This document shows, piece by piece, positions 6,241 to 15,600 of a stretch of DNA of 19,426 bases (positions are counted from its first letter, which is position 1; each line of letters starts with the position of its first letter). The notes below the pieces were generated by a model, which did not search any database, was not told the origin of the DNA, and saw only the letters and a list, made by a program, of their open reading frames with translations. This stretch comes from JAIEPT01 sp038217425. GTDB taxonomy: Bacteria; Planctomycetota; Planctomycetia; Gemmatales; Gemmataceae. The DNA is taken from positions 1-19,426 of the forward strand of contig JBBQPM010000129.1 in the NCBI GenBank assembly GCA_038217425.1, given 5' to 3'. A program made the translations under genes and the position numbers.

Positions 6241-8766
6241 ATGCGCCGCCGCCGCTCTTCGCGCATTCTACCTCGATCGTTGATCTTGGTCCTGACCTTC
6301 ACGCTTTGTGTCCCAATCGCGTGGTCTGCCGATTGGCCCCAGTTCATGCGCTCGAGCGTGCATAATGGCGATGCCGCGGACGAATCGCTCAAGTTGCCGC
6401 TCGGTTTGGCGACTTGCGTGCAACTCGACGATGCGATCACGACGGCGCCGGCAATTGTTGGCGGCAAAGTCTATGTCGTCGATCAGATGGGCACGGCCTA
6501 TTGCATCGATCCGGCCGCCAATCGCATCGTTTGGAGATCCTCCCCCGACGGCAAGAACGCACGCGGCGGCAACAGCTCGTCAGCGTGCGTGGCAAACGGC
6601 CGTGTTTGCTTCGGCACCACGGCCGGGCGATTGCATGTCCTCGACGCCAGGACCGGTAACCTGTTGCGCAGTTTCGACGCCGGCTGGCCGATCACTGGAG
6701 CGCCGACTTTTGCCAACGACTCGATCTATTTTCAATCAGTCGGCGCGATTGTTCACTGCCTCGATCTCGACGGCAAGGAACGCTGGCGCTGGGACCATTA
6801 CAACCTCTATGTCGATCCGAAGACGAACAAGCTCGCGGTTGGTTTTCCCGGCAGCTTTCACGATCCGCACTACGCCGGCGGCGAGATCGCGGTTGCCGGC
6901 AAACGGCTCGTCGTCAACATGGGCTGGGACCTGTATTGTCTGGATGACGCCGGCACGAAGCCGAAACTCGCCTGGTGCAATCGTGCGCCGCTCGGCAAAG
7001 ATCCCGGCATTCCGATGGGCCCCGCAATCAGCGGCGAATGGGTGTATCTCGGCCATCCCGGCACCGATCAATTCGGCGGCTTCATGCGCGTCAAGCTGGC
7101 GGACGGCTCGTTCGATCCGAAGAAGGACTTCCGCTACAGCGGTTATCCTGGTTCCGTGTGGGCCGTCTTCGCCACGCCGGCGGTGCGCGGCACAACCGCT
7201 TATGTGCCGACGCACTACATGGGCATGCATGCGTGGGACTTCGACACGCGGCATGCCTTATGGGCGGCTCGCAAGGACAATTCACTCGATCAGCGATTCT
7301 TCACCGGCGCGATCGCTTCGCCAGCATTGACGCGCGAACACTGCGTCTTCGGCACCGTCGCCGGTGAACTGCATGTCGTCGCACTCCAAGCATCGGGAGC
7401 ATGGCCTGACTTCAAGCCAATGCCATTCACGTTCAAGACGCCGTTCGGCCGACCGATCGCTTCGTCACCTGCCATCGCCGACGGCGCCGTCTATTTCGGC
7501 TGCGACGACGGCTATCTCTACGGCCTTGCGCCTGGAGGCAATCGCACGCTCCCGACCGAGATGGCCGATTTGCACACGCCGCGGTCCAAGGTCGAATCCG
7601 CGACCGGCAAACGCTATGGCGCTCCGGTCGCCAGCATGGACCAGGGAAATACCAACTGTGCCGACGATCCACGCCTCAAGCCCCCCTTCCGCCTGCGTTG
7701 GGCGATGCGGCCACACGATTTGCGCGTACAGATGAGCGCCGACGACGACAGCCTTTACTTCATTTCTGAAGCAGGCACCTTCGGCGCCATCGAGCAAGCG
7801 ACGGGACGCATCCGCTGGCGCCAGCGGCTCAACGGACCCATTGACGGCTGGAAGCAACTACTCCTTGATCGCGGCACCCTCTACGTGACGCGCGGCAGCT
7901 CGCGCTTGAGCGAACGCAAGCCGGATGAAGGCGGTGCGTCGTTCCGTGCGTTCGATGCTGCGACGGGCAAAATGAAATGGGAAACGCCATGGGGCGCATT
8001 GCAGGGAACTTGTCGGACGGCCCCCGTCATCGTTGGCGATGTGGTCGCCGGCATCACGATGGAGGGCAAACCGATGAAAAACGTCGCCACCGGCTTAGCT
8101 CGTGCCACGGGCAAGCCGCTCTGGCGCGTCGAGTTGGCGGGGAGCGAAAAATCTCTGGCTGGCGGCGCCTGCGTGCTGGATGGCGTGATGTTCTTCTCGT
8201 GCGGCCTGTCCTGGGGCAGCGGGCCGGGGAGCACGGTCGCTGTCGAGCCTGCCACCGGCCAGGTGCTCTGGAAAACCGAGGAATACCACGTCCACGGTTA
8301 CGGCCGCCCGTCGGCGCGCGATGGCCTGCTTTATCTCGGCGGCCAATCCGGGGCGCCGATGTATTGCATCTGGGCCAAGGATGCGACGCTCAAGTGGAAG
8401 GCCGACAACATCAGCTATTCGCACAATCCCGCACTTGGGCAGGATTTCTTCGTGACTCGCGGCTACGGCGGCCACGGCATCCTACGCGATCTCGCCACCG
8501 GTAAGCCGATCGTCCGCAGTGGCAGGGAGGCGCCCGGCGGCTGTCCCGATCATTCCTGCTCGCCTGTCCTCCTCACGACCGGACGCATCTCATATGCCGT
8601 CAGTTCAAGCGGGCTGTATGCTCGCGACATTGATAGCGGCAAGATCCTCTGGCAAAGCCTGGGTTTCGCGCCACGTGCCTGCACGACGCCGATCGCTGCC
8701 AATGGCCGGCTCTTTTTTAGCCCGAACGTCAACAACACGCTCTACTGTTTTGAGCCGGTTCCGTAG
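6241..8766 (+). CDS. Secreted PQQ-type beta-propeller protein
   Basis: The protein has 841 residues. A signal peptide (RRRRSS, then hydrophobic SLILVLTFTLCVPIAWSA, cleavage after about residue 30) points to export. The mature part is a chain of PQQ-like blades, recognisable as 'VVxGxVYVxDxxGxxYCID..TGxxxW'. Examples are APAIVGGKVYVVDQMGTAYC, LHVLDARTGNLLRSFDAGW, FRAFDAATGKMKW and ARDIDSGKILWQS. It is long enough for two propellers, roughly residues 35-430 and 490-841. The family includes BamB-like scaffold proteins and quinoprotein dehydrogenases. I see no clear dehydrogenase active-site signature, so a structural or binding role is more likely. ATG 6241 has AAAGGA at 6230-6235 with a 5-base spacer. 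Confidence 0.92.
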   Translation: MRRRRSSRILPRSLILVLTFTLCVPIAWSADWPQFMRSSVHNGDAADESLKLPLGLATCVQLDDAITTAPAIVGGKVYVVDQMGTAYCIDPAANRIVWRSSPDGKNARGGNSSSACVANGRVCFGTTAGRLHVLDARTGNLLRSFDAGWPITGAPTFANDSIYFQSVGAIVHCLDLDGKERWRWDHYNLYVDPKTNKLAVGFPGSFHDPHYAGGEIAVAGKRLVVNMGWDLYCLDDAGTKPKLAWCNRAPLGKDPGIPMGPAISGEWVYLGHPGTDQFGGFMRVKLADGSFDPKKDFRYSGYPGSVWAVFATPAVRGTTAYVPTHYMGMHAWDFDTRHALWAARKDNSLDQRFFTGAIASPALTREHCVFGTVAGELHVVALQASGAWPDFKPMPFTFKTPFGRPIASSPAIADGAVYFGCDDGYLYGLAPGGNRTLPTEMADLHTPRSKVESATGKRYGAPVASMDQGNTNCADDPRLKPPFRLRWAMRPHDLRVQMSADDDSLYFISEAGTFGAIEQATGRIRWRQRLNGPIDGWKQLLLDRGTLYVTRGSSRLSERKPDEGGASFRAFDAATGKMKWETPWGALQGTCRTAPVIVGDVVAGITMEGKPMKNVATGLARATGKPLWRVELAGSEKSLAGGACVLDGVMFFSCGLSWGSGPGSTVAVEPATGQVLWKTEEYHVHGYGRPSARDGLLYLGGQSGAPMYCIWAKDATLKWKADNISYSHNPALGQDFFVTRGYGGHGILRDLATGKPIVRSGREAPGGCPDHSCSPVLLTTGRISYAVSSSGLYARDIDSGKILWQSLGFAPRACTTPIAANGRLFFSPNVNNTLYCFEPVP

Positions 8767-8852
8767 TTTGCGTAGGCAAGGGCACGGTCGCCCCAGCCCT
8801 TCTCGCTTATAACGCCCGAAAGTTAACCCGGTTCCTGCCGAACAAAACTAGA

Positions 8853-9060
8853 TCAGAGGTCCACCTCAGATTGGATGCTCGGTCTCTCGACATGCGGACA
8901 ACCGAGTGCGGCCATGAAGTCACGGAACGCGGCTCGGTCGTCGAGGGACTTGAATGCCGTTCAGAATGCGACCGAAGTCTGTCCCCCGGCCTTGTTGCAA
9001 CTTCGTGAGGACAATGCCGAAGCCATTTGTCGGACATGGGAACTCCGGCGCGCATTCGGG
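8853..9060 (-). pseudogene. Frameshifted relic of an unidentified gene
   Basis: On the minus strand the readable text jumps between frames: TNGFGIVLTKLQQGRGTDFG, RILN, then one frame over AFKSLDDRAAFRDFMAALGC, PHVERPSIQSEVDL and TGA at 8855-8853. The two parts join smoothly if one base is removed at about 8958. I do not recognise the family; the protein-like composition is the only evidence. Confidence 0.3.
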
Positions 9061-9111
9061 CGATGCCGCCACCGGCAGACGCTGTCCCGACTCATCAAAG
9101 GGGTTTTAAGA

Positions 9112-9306
9112 TTATAGACGGCGGCAGATTTGAACACACGATTGATTCATCATTTCAATGGCGGACCGCTCAAGTTCGAGCTTCGTCGCTTCGATCAAGT
9201 CGCTCAATTGCTCAAGATTCGTGGCACTGGCGATTGGAGCGGCGATGCTCGGCCGAGCGATGAGCAAGCCGACCGCCTGGCCGACCTCGGCTTCAATGTT
9301 CACCAC
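9112..9306 (-). pseudogene. Aldo/keto reductase, C-terminal remnant
   Basis: The minus strand reads EAEVGQAVGLLIARPSIAAP, then IASATNLEQLSDLIEATKLE and LERSAIEMMNQ. This matches the end of aldo/keto reductases ('VALAWLxARPxIxAPIxxATSxEQLxxLxxAxxLxL'), the strand and helix that help bind NADP. The TIM barrel and the catalytic Asp-Tyr-Lys-His residues are missing: upstream of about 9306 the family can no longer be followed and stops appear. It is a decayed gene fragment beyond reasonable function. Confidence 0.6.
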
Positions 9307-9536
9307 ATGGCTTTCAACAACCCTTCCTTCGATCCGAGCTGGTCACTCCGGTCCGGCATGCAGCCGCTCGTCATGGCGATCGCGAATATCGGACACCAGG
9401 AGGCATGAGGCCTAGGTCCGAGCCAAGTATCAGAAAGTGGGCGACAACTTGACTCTGGCACCAGCGCCATGCTTTCGATCAATTCCGTCTGCGAAGCTGT
9501 GGAGTACGATGGGCAGCGTCGTTACGCCGTGAGTAC

Positions 9537-10772
9537 CTACCGTGTCGGATTCTCATACCATACGACGCCCAGTCCGCCGCCCTTGACGCGTTCTTCGGTG
9601 TTGATCACATCTAGGTCGCCGTCGCCGTCCAAGTCGGCCAGTTGAATCAAGTCGAACTTGATGCCCAGCGGACCGCTCAGTTCATGCACCTCCCAGGCGA
9701 GATCGGAGATCGATTTGCGATAGGACATCCAGACAATCCCTGATAAATCGCCGGTGGCGGCTTCGAACGCGATCACAAGGTCGAGCTTGCCGTCGAGATT
9801 GATGTCCGCGACTCGCACCGCCTTGCCGGTGCCGACCTTGTCCGGATAGGGAAGTTCAATTTGCCGCCAGTTCTTGCCGTCTTTGCCGAGGCGTTTCAGG
9901 ATGAGCAGTTTGCGGTTCGAGGTCGGTACGATCACATCGTTGAGGCCGTCGCCGTCGAGATCGGCATAGTCGAGAAACATGACTGGATAGCCGACGTCAC
10001 CGATGCGATGGTGCTTCCAAGGATTAAACTGCGCGGGACCAGGGCCGGGATTCTCGAGCCAGCCGCAGCCGGAGAGTTTGCCGCGGCGGTCGGAGAAGAG
10101 CACATCGAGGTCACCGTCGTTGTCCATATCGGCCGCGACAAGGGACATGATCCAGCCGGCGTCGAGGAGCGGGTGGAACTTCCAGGCCGCCAGTTCGCGC
10201 GGATTCTTCGGGGACTCCAGCCAGCCGATCTGTCCCTTGTCATTCTTGCTACCGACGACGAGATCGACGCCGTTCTTGCCGTCAATCTGCATCGGCAGGG
10301 CGAACATCCATTGCGTCAGGTCACGGGTGACAGGAATGGGCTCAGTTTTCCAGGCGCTCGCATCGAGATAGCGAGACGGATCCGTGGGCGCCCAGTGCAC
10401 GTAGACGGTCTTGTCTTTGCCTTCACAGCAGCTGACGACATCGACATTGCCGTCGCCATCGAGATCGACGAAGACGGCGTCTTCGGGCGACTTGACCTTG
10501 CCGACCGTGACCGTGGGCCATTTGTCACGGACCTTGGCAACTCCCGGATGCAGCATGACGCCGACACGATGGCCCTCCTCGAACCCCGTGGCGATGTCCG
10601 GCAGCTTGTCGCCGTTGACATCCATGAGGCGGGCGCCGTCGGCTCCCGCAGCGGAGTTGTCTATCAGGTGGAGCTTCCATGGCAGTCCGCGCTTGGCTTC
10701 CTGGGCATGGTGCGTTACGTTGCCAACAAGTAAACTGAGGACGAGTAGAATTGCCCAGGGTCTGTGCATCAT
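9537..10772 (-). CDS. Secreted FG-GAP/VCBS repeat protein
   Basis: The 411-residue protein has a signal peptide at about residues 1-23 (hydrophobic WAILLVLSLLVG). It carries at least six calcium-loop motifs of the integrin alpha-propeller type: DVNGDKLPD (51-59), DLDGDGNVD (103-111), DMDNDGDLD (215-223), DLDGDGLND (271-279), DINLDGKLD (323-331) and DLDGDGDLD (380-388). These suggest a seven-bladed propeller exported from the cytoplasm and stabilised by Ca2+. Known relatives bind proteins or sugars; no enzyme motif is visible. The double ATG at 10772/10769 is chosen because the signal peptide begins there and GAGG lies 8 bases upstream. The frame stays open to 10901 but that extension looks non-coding. 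No operon partner is present. Confidence 0.9.
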   Translation of the reverse strand: MMHRPWAILLVLSLLVGNVTHHAQEAKRGLPWKLHLIDNSAAGADGARLMDVNGDKLPDIATGFEEGHRVGVMLHPGVAKVRDKWPTVTVGKVKSPEDAVFVDLDGDGNVDVVSCCEGKDKTVYVHWAPTDPSRYLDASAWKTEPIPVTRDLTQWMFALPMQIDGKNGVDLVVGSKNDKGQIGWLESPKNPRELAAWKFHPLLDAGWIMSLVAADMDNDGDLDVLFSDRRGKLSGCGWLENPGPGPAQFNPWKHHRIGDVGYPVMFLDYADLDGDGLNDVIVPTSNRKLLILKRLGKDGKNWRQIELPYPDKVGTGKAVRVADINLDGKLDLVIAFEAATGDLSGIVWMSYRKSISDLAWEVHELSGPLGIKFDLIQLADLDGDGDLDVINTEERVKGGGLGVVWYENPTR

Positions 10773-11206
10773 GTTGCCAACCTCATCAAGCCTGAGTTTT
10801 GCGGAGAAGTCTGACTTTTCTGGTCTCGCCATGGAGTGCCGAGCATAGTACATTTCGCTTAATGGGGCGAGATTCTGCTCCTGCCGGGACGCGCCAAGCA
10901 CCGCCCGTCGCCGTGGCGGAGGATCTCGAGCAAAAAGCGACGTGCATTATGCCGCCACCCGATTCTATGCCCGATCATTTTGAATGCAAGAAACTTTACG
11001 TCGAAGGCACTGCCTATGGCAAACGATGGCCCGCGACGTCACAGTCACCCAACTTCTCATGCACCGTTTTCAGTCGTCGAATTGTTCGGCAACAGGTAAC
11101 ACGGAGGACGCGTGGAATATCGTTGCGACGGGCAATGCGACGACCATACGGCTGATGCCCAGAAGTCGGCTTGGCGGTACTTCGAGTTAAGCAGTCGGAC
11201 TGCGAT
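10773..11206. other. Intergenic region, nothing recognised
   Basis: This gap separates the start of the FG-GAP gene from the end of the DUF1501 gene, both on the minus strand. Short open frames exist on both strands but none has a recognisable motif, a convincing ribosome binding site or protein-like composition. It must contain the promoter of the FG-GAP gene, but I cannot point to clear -35/-10 boxes. Confidence 0.4.
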
Positions 11207-12667
11207 TCAGTTCAGCAATTCGCGAAGTACCCGTTGCTCCTCGACGCCAGTGAGTCGCTGATCCAGTCCCTGGAACCTAAAGTTGAAGCGATTGTGATCG
11301 ATGCCGAGACAGTGCAGGATGGTCGCGTTTACGTCGTTCACGTGCGCTGGATTTTCGGCGACGTTGTAGCTGAATGCGTCGGTCTCTCCATAGGTCGTTC
11401 CTCCCTTGATACCGCCGCCGGCGAGCCACATGCAGAAGTTGCGGGGATGGTGGTCGCGGCCATAATTCGTCGAAGTGAGCGTGCCTTGGCTGTAGACGGT
11501 TCGACCAAATTCGCCTCCCCAGACCACGAGGGTGCTGTCCAGCAATCCCCGTCGCTTGAGGTCCATCAGGAGAGCAGCCGTTGGCTGGTCGGTGTCGAGG
11601 CACTGCGACTTCATGTCTCGGGGCAGGTTGCCATGCTGGTCCCAGCCGCGGTGCAGAATCTGCACGACGCGCACGCCTCGCTCCACGAGCCGCCGCGCGA
11701 GCAGGGCGCTGGCCGCAAACGACCCCGGCTTGCGCACTTCCGGCCCATAAAGGTCCAATGTTTCGGCGGTTTCGCTCGCCAAGTCGGTGAGGGCAGGTAC
11801 GCTAGTCTGCATGCGAAACGCCATCTCGTACTGCGCAATGCGGGTCAGCGTCTCGGGATCGCCCAGGGATTCGTATGTCCTTTGATTGAGGGTCCCCAGA
11901 GTGTCCAGCATGGCTCGTCTGCTCGCAGTGCTCACGCCTGGGGGATTCTGCACGTAAAGCACCGGATCGCCGACACTGCGCAGGGCGACCCCGCTGTGCT
12001 TGCTGGGGAGGAAGCCGGAAGCCCACATGCGCGAGTACAGTGCCTGGGCCGCCGTGCCCGAAGTCCAGAAGGGAGTGAAGACGACGAACGCGGGTAAGTT
12101 CTGGCTCTCGCTGCCGAGCCCATAACTGAGCCATGAGCCGATGCTGGGTTTGCCGGGGATCTCACTGCCCGTCATGACGAACGTGCAGGCGGGGTCGTGG
12201 TTGATTGCATTCGTGTGGACCGTCTTGACGACGGCAAGGTCATCGGCGCAGCGAGCCGTGTAGGGCAAGAGCTCGCTGACCCAGAGTCCCGATTGGCCGT
12301 GACGAGCGAACTTGAACATGGATGGGGCGACCGGAAGCCGGGCCTGGCCACTCGTCATCGTCGTGATCCGCTGCCCTCGGCGTACGCTGTCGGGCAAGTC
12401 CTTGTCAAAATACGCATGCAGGTTCGGCTTGTAGTCGAAGGTGTCGATCTGGCTCGGCCCGCCGTTCATATGCAGGTAAATCAGCGACTTGGCCTTTGGG
12501 GCGAAGTGGGGGAAACCGGACAGGGGTGGGTTGACCCGATCCAAATCGGCAGCAGCTGACGGGCGTCCGCCCAGCATGGCCAGGCCGAGGCCTCCCAGGC
12601 GCAGGCCAGTGGAGCCGAAGAACTGGCGACGAGTCTGATCGAGGCGATGTTCGCGAAACGAATCCAT
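11207..12667 (-). CDS. DUF1501 protein, Tat-type export signal
   Basis: The 486-residue protein belongs to DUF1501, a family related to the alkaline phosphatase/sulfatase fold and greatly expanded in planctomycetes. The N-terminus carries a twin-arginine signal (TRRQFFGSTGLRLGGLGLAM, RR at 13-14), so it is probably exported folded. Family motifs are present: YLHMNGGPSQIDTFDYKPN near residue 65, HRGWDQHGNLP, VVWGGEFGRT, and GRDHHPRNFCMWLAGGGIKG. The closing DVNATILHCLGIDHNRF is also typical. ATG 12667 follows the TGA of the PSD1 gene by two bases, which suggests translational coupling; an in-frame TTG at 12673 would overlap that stop. The activity is unknown, but the pairing with PSD1-type proteins is a known planctomycete pattern. 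Confidence 0.95.
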   Translation of the reverse strand: MDSFREHRLDQTRRQFFGSTGLRLGGLGLAMLGGRPSAAADLDRVNPPLSGFPHFAPKAKSLIYLHMNGGPSQIDTFDYKPNLHAYFDKDLPDSVRRGQRITTMTSGQARLPVAPSMFKFARHGQSGLWVSELLPYTARCADDLAVVKTVHTNAINHDPACTFVMTGSEIPGKPSIGSWLSYGLGSESQNLPAFVVFTPFWTSGTAAQALYSRMWASGFLPSKHSGVALRSVGDPVLYVQNPPGVSTASRRAMLDTLGTLNQRTYESLGDPETLTRIAQYEMAFRMQTSVPALTDLASETAETLDLYGPEVRKPGSFAASALLARRLVERGVRVVQILHRGWDQHGNLPRDMKSQCLDTDQPTAALLMDLKRRGLLDSTLVVWGGEFGRTVYSQGTLTSTNYGRDHHPRNFCMWLAGGGIKGGTTYGETDAFSYNVAENPAHVNDVNATILHCLGIDHNRFNFRFQGLDQRLTGVEEQRVLRELLN

Positions 12668-12669
12668 GG

Positions 12670-15600
12670 TCAATTCCGATTCAAAGTTTCGTCCAGGTTC
12701 AAAATCAGATTGGCGATCATCGTCCAGGCGGCGGTCTCGACGTCGGGGGCGATTTTCCGGGGCCGCGATTCTCCTACTGCAATGACGCGACGGGCGGCAT
12801 CCGGATCGGCTTTGTAAAGTTCAAGCTGCTTCTCCAGTGCGCTCGCGAGCAGCCGGGTGGTGACGGCATCCGGGCGGCGCGAAAGCACCAGTCGGTAAAG
12901 ATATTCGAGGCGTGCTTCGATCCCTTTGCCTCCCTCGGCGAGCGTCCGTTCCGCCAGGGCCCGCGCCGCTTCAAAATGCTGGATGTCGTTCATGAGCTGC
13001 AACGCTTGCAGGGGCGTATTGGTGCGATCGCGGACGGTACAGAGTTGCTCGCGATTGGGCCCGTCGAAATTGCTCAAGAACGGCGGCGGCGCACTTCTCT
13101 TGAGGAAAACGTAAAGGCTACGCCGATGCAAGGCCGAGCCGTGATCTTGCAGGTAGTACCGCGTATTGCTGTCGCCATAGCCGATCGGCTCCCAGAGGTT
13201 CGCCGGCTGATAGGGCTTCACTCCGCGGCCGCCCATGGTGAGATCGACAAGGCCGCTCACGAAGAGGACGTTGTCGCGTACCTGCTCGGCATCGAGACGA
13301 AAACGAGGCCCACGCGCCAGCAAGCGATTTTCGGGGTCCTTGGCCTTCGCCTGGCTCGTTTGTTTCGCGTGGCGACGAAACGCGTCTGACAGAACGAGCT
13401 GGCGAACGAGTTTCTTGGTGTCCCAGCCGGCCTGATATTCGGCAGCGAGCCAGTCGAGCAGTTCGGGGTGGCTGGGCGGTTCGCCCTGTGAGCCGAAATC
13501 GGCGCTCGTCTTCACCAGGCCGATGCCGAAAAACTGCTGCCAGAGTCGGTTGACGGCCACCCGGGCGACCAGAGGATTCTCCGTGCTGACGAGCCAGTTC
13601 GCCAGATCGAGCCGCGTGGGACGTCCTCCGTTCTTCAGCGCCTTGAGCGGGGGCAGCGCCGCCGGCACGCCCGGATTGACCTTCTCGCCAGGTTGGTCGT
13701 ACTGGCCTCGGTTCATCATGAACGCGTCCCGTGGCTTTTCGAGATCGCGGAAAATGAGCGTGCCGGGGATGGCGACTTCGGCGGCAGCGCGGTCGGTGCG
13801 TGTTTTTTCCCAGGCGGCCTGGGACTTCGCAAGGATCTCATTTTCAGGCGAAGCAACGTAAGCGAGGTAGAAGGCACGCAGTTTCACGACGGCGTCGGCG
13901 GAGTGCTTGGCGCTCGGCCCGCCGGCGACGACCGGATTCAACTCCTCAGGCAGTTCGGGAGGCGCCTTCCCGTTGAGCCCTTTCCACCACTCCTGAAACG
14001 CGGCTGCCGAATCGGTCGCCGAGCTCTCGCCGATGAGCGCGATCGCGTCCCAGTAGACGATGCCCCCATGCTCTTGCAAGGTGAGGGACGCCACGCGCTG
14101 CCCGGGTTTCAAGCCAAGTTCGTCCGCGGGCACGGTCAATTTCGTCCAGACTCCCGGCGCCGGCAGCGATCCCTTGTAAGTGCCGAGCTGGCCCCCGCCG
14201 TAAGGCCCCATCGCGGGAGGCTCCTTGCCCCACCACACGCGGCTGCCGTCGACGGTCTTCAAGCCGATGGCCGCCGACGGAGCCACGGCATCGAGACGCA
14301 CCCATGCTTCCAGGCGGGCTTTGGCCGGGACCATTACCGGACGCAATGAAAACGCGAAGGCGTCTTCGTGAAAATAGGCGTTGATCTGACGCAAGACCCG
14401 CCGACCCGAGACGGCGCCGAACGCGGGATCCGCCTGCCAGTCCGGTGCGTTGCGGGTCGTGTTCTTGTTGGCGCCGCCATAAGGAGTCGTATCGTCGAGC
14501 AAGATTTGCACCACGGGTCGCGCCTTGGTCGCTCCCGGCCCATCGAATTCCGGCGCGGACGCGATCTCCAACGCCGTCTGTTCGAGACGTTTGCGTGCCT
14601 CCGTCTCGGCCTTGAGTGCGGCCTCGAGCGTCGCCTTTTGCACTGGGGTGGGAATCTTCGCGAACGGCGCGGAGGTGCTGACGTTGCCGTCGAGTGCCGG
14701 GCCTGCCGCACTCACGAAGAACGCATACAGCGAGTAGTATTCGCGCATCGAGATCGGGTCGAACTTGTGGTCATGGCAGTTGGCGCATCCAGCCGTCAAA
14801 CCGAGCCAGGCCTCCGCCATGGTATTGGTGCGGTCCACGGCATTGCGGTACACCCATTCGGCCTCGATGGAGCCGCCTTCGCCCGAGGTCACGTTGCAGC
14901 GGTTGAACCCCGTCGCGGCCAGCTGGCGCGGCGTGGCATTGGGCAGCAAATCGCCGGCGAGCTGCCACACCGTGAATTGATCGAAAGGCAAATTGTCGTT
15001 GAACGCCTGCACCACCCAGTCGCGGTAGACCCACATCTGGCGCTCGTTGTCCAGATGCAGGCCGTGAGTATCCGCATAGCGCGCCACGTCGAGCCAGCGG
15101 CGGGCCATCTCCTCGCCATAGTGGGGTGACGCGAGATAGCGATCGATCATGCGCTCGTAGGCTCCCGGCCTTACATCGCTGAGGAACGCATCAATTTCCT
15201 TGAGGGTGGGAGGGAATCCGGTGAGAGCGAACGACACTCGCCGGATCAACGTCTCGCGTTCCGCCTCCGGCTGAAGCACGAGACCGGCTTTTTGTTGTGG
15301 GCCGGCAAGAAAGGCATCGATGGCCGTGCGGGCATGTTTCACGTTTGGAACCGCGGGCCGGCGTACGGGCTCGAACGCCCAGTGATTTTCGTACTTCGCC
15401 CCCTGCTCGATCCAAAGCCGAATCGTGTTCTTCTGGGAGGCGGTCAGCGTCTTGTTCGCGTGCGGCGGCGGCATGACTTCCGACGGCTCCGAAGAGGTGA
15501 TACGAGCCCACGCCTCACTTGCTTTCAAGTCGCCTGGCTTGATGGCCACGCTGCCCTTTCGTTGAGCAAATGCCCCCTCGGGCACGTCCAGGCGCAGTTT

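Larger units (their letters stand above)
8767..9536. other. Gene-poor stretch holding gene relics
   Basis: Between the convergent PQQ and FG-GAP genes there is no intact gene. Two degraded minus-strand pieces can be read: an unidentified one at 8853-9060 and an aldo/keto reductase tail at 9112-9306. In 9307-9536 I recognise nothing. No convincing terminator hairpin was found after either flanking gene. Confidence 0.5.

Noticed and set aside
6308..7330. Long open frame overlapping the PQQ gene on the same strand
   Set aside because: Its protein is arginine/serine-rich with no motif, as expected for an alternative frame of GC-rich DNA. The PQQ frame has clear blades and a ribosome binding site.
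9861..10733. 290-codon open frame antisense to the FG-GAP gene
   Set aside because: It mirrors the regular DxDGDG codons of the real gene and has no domain of its own.
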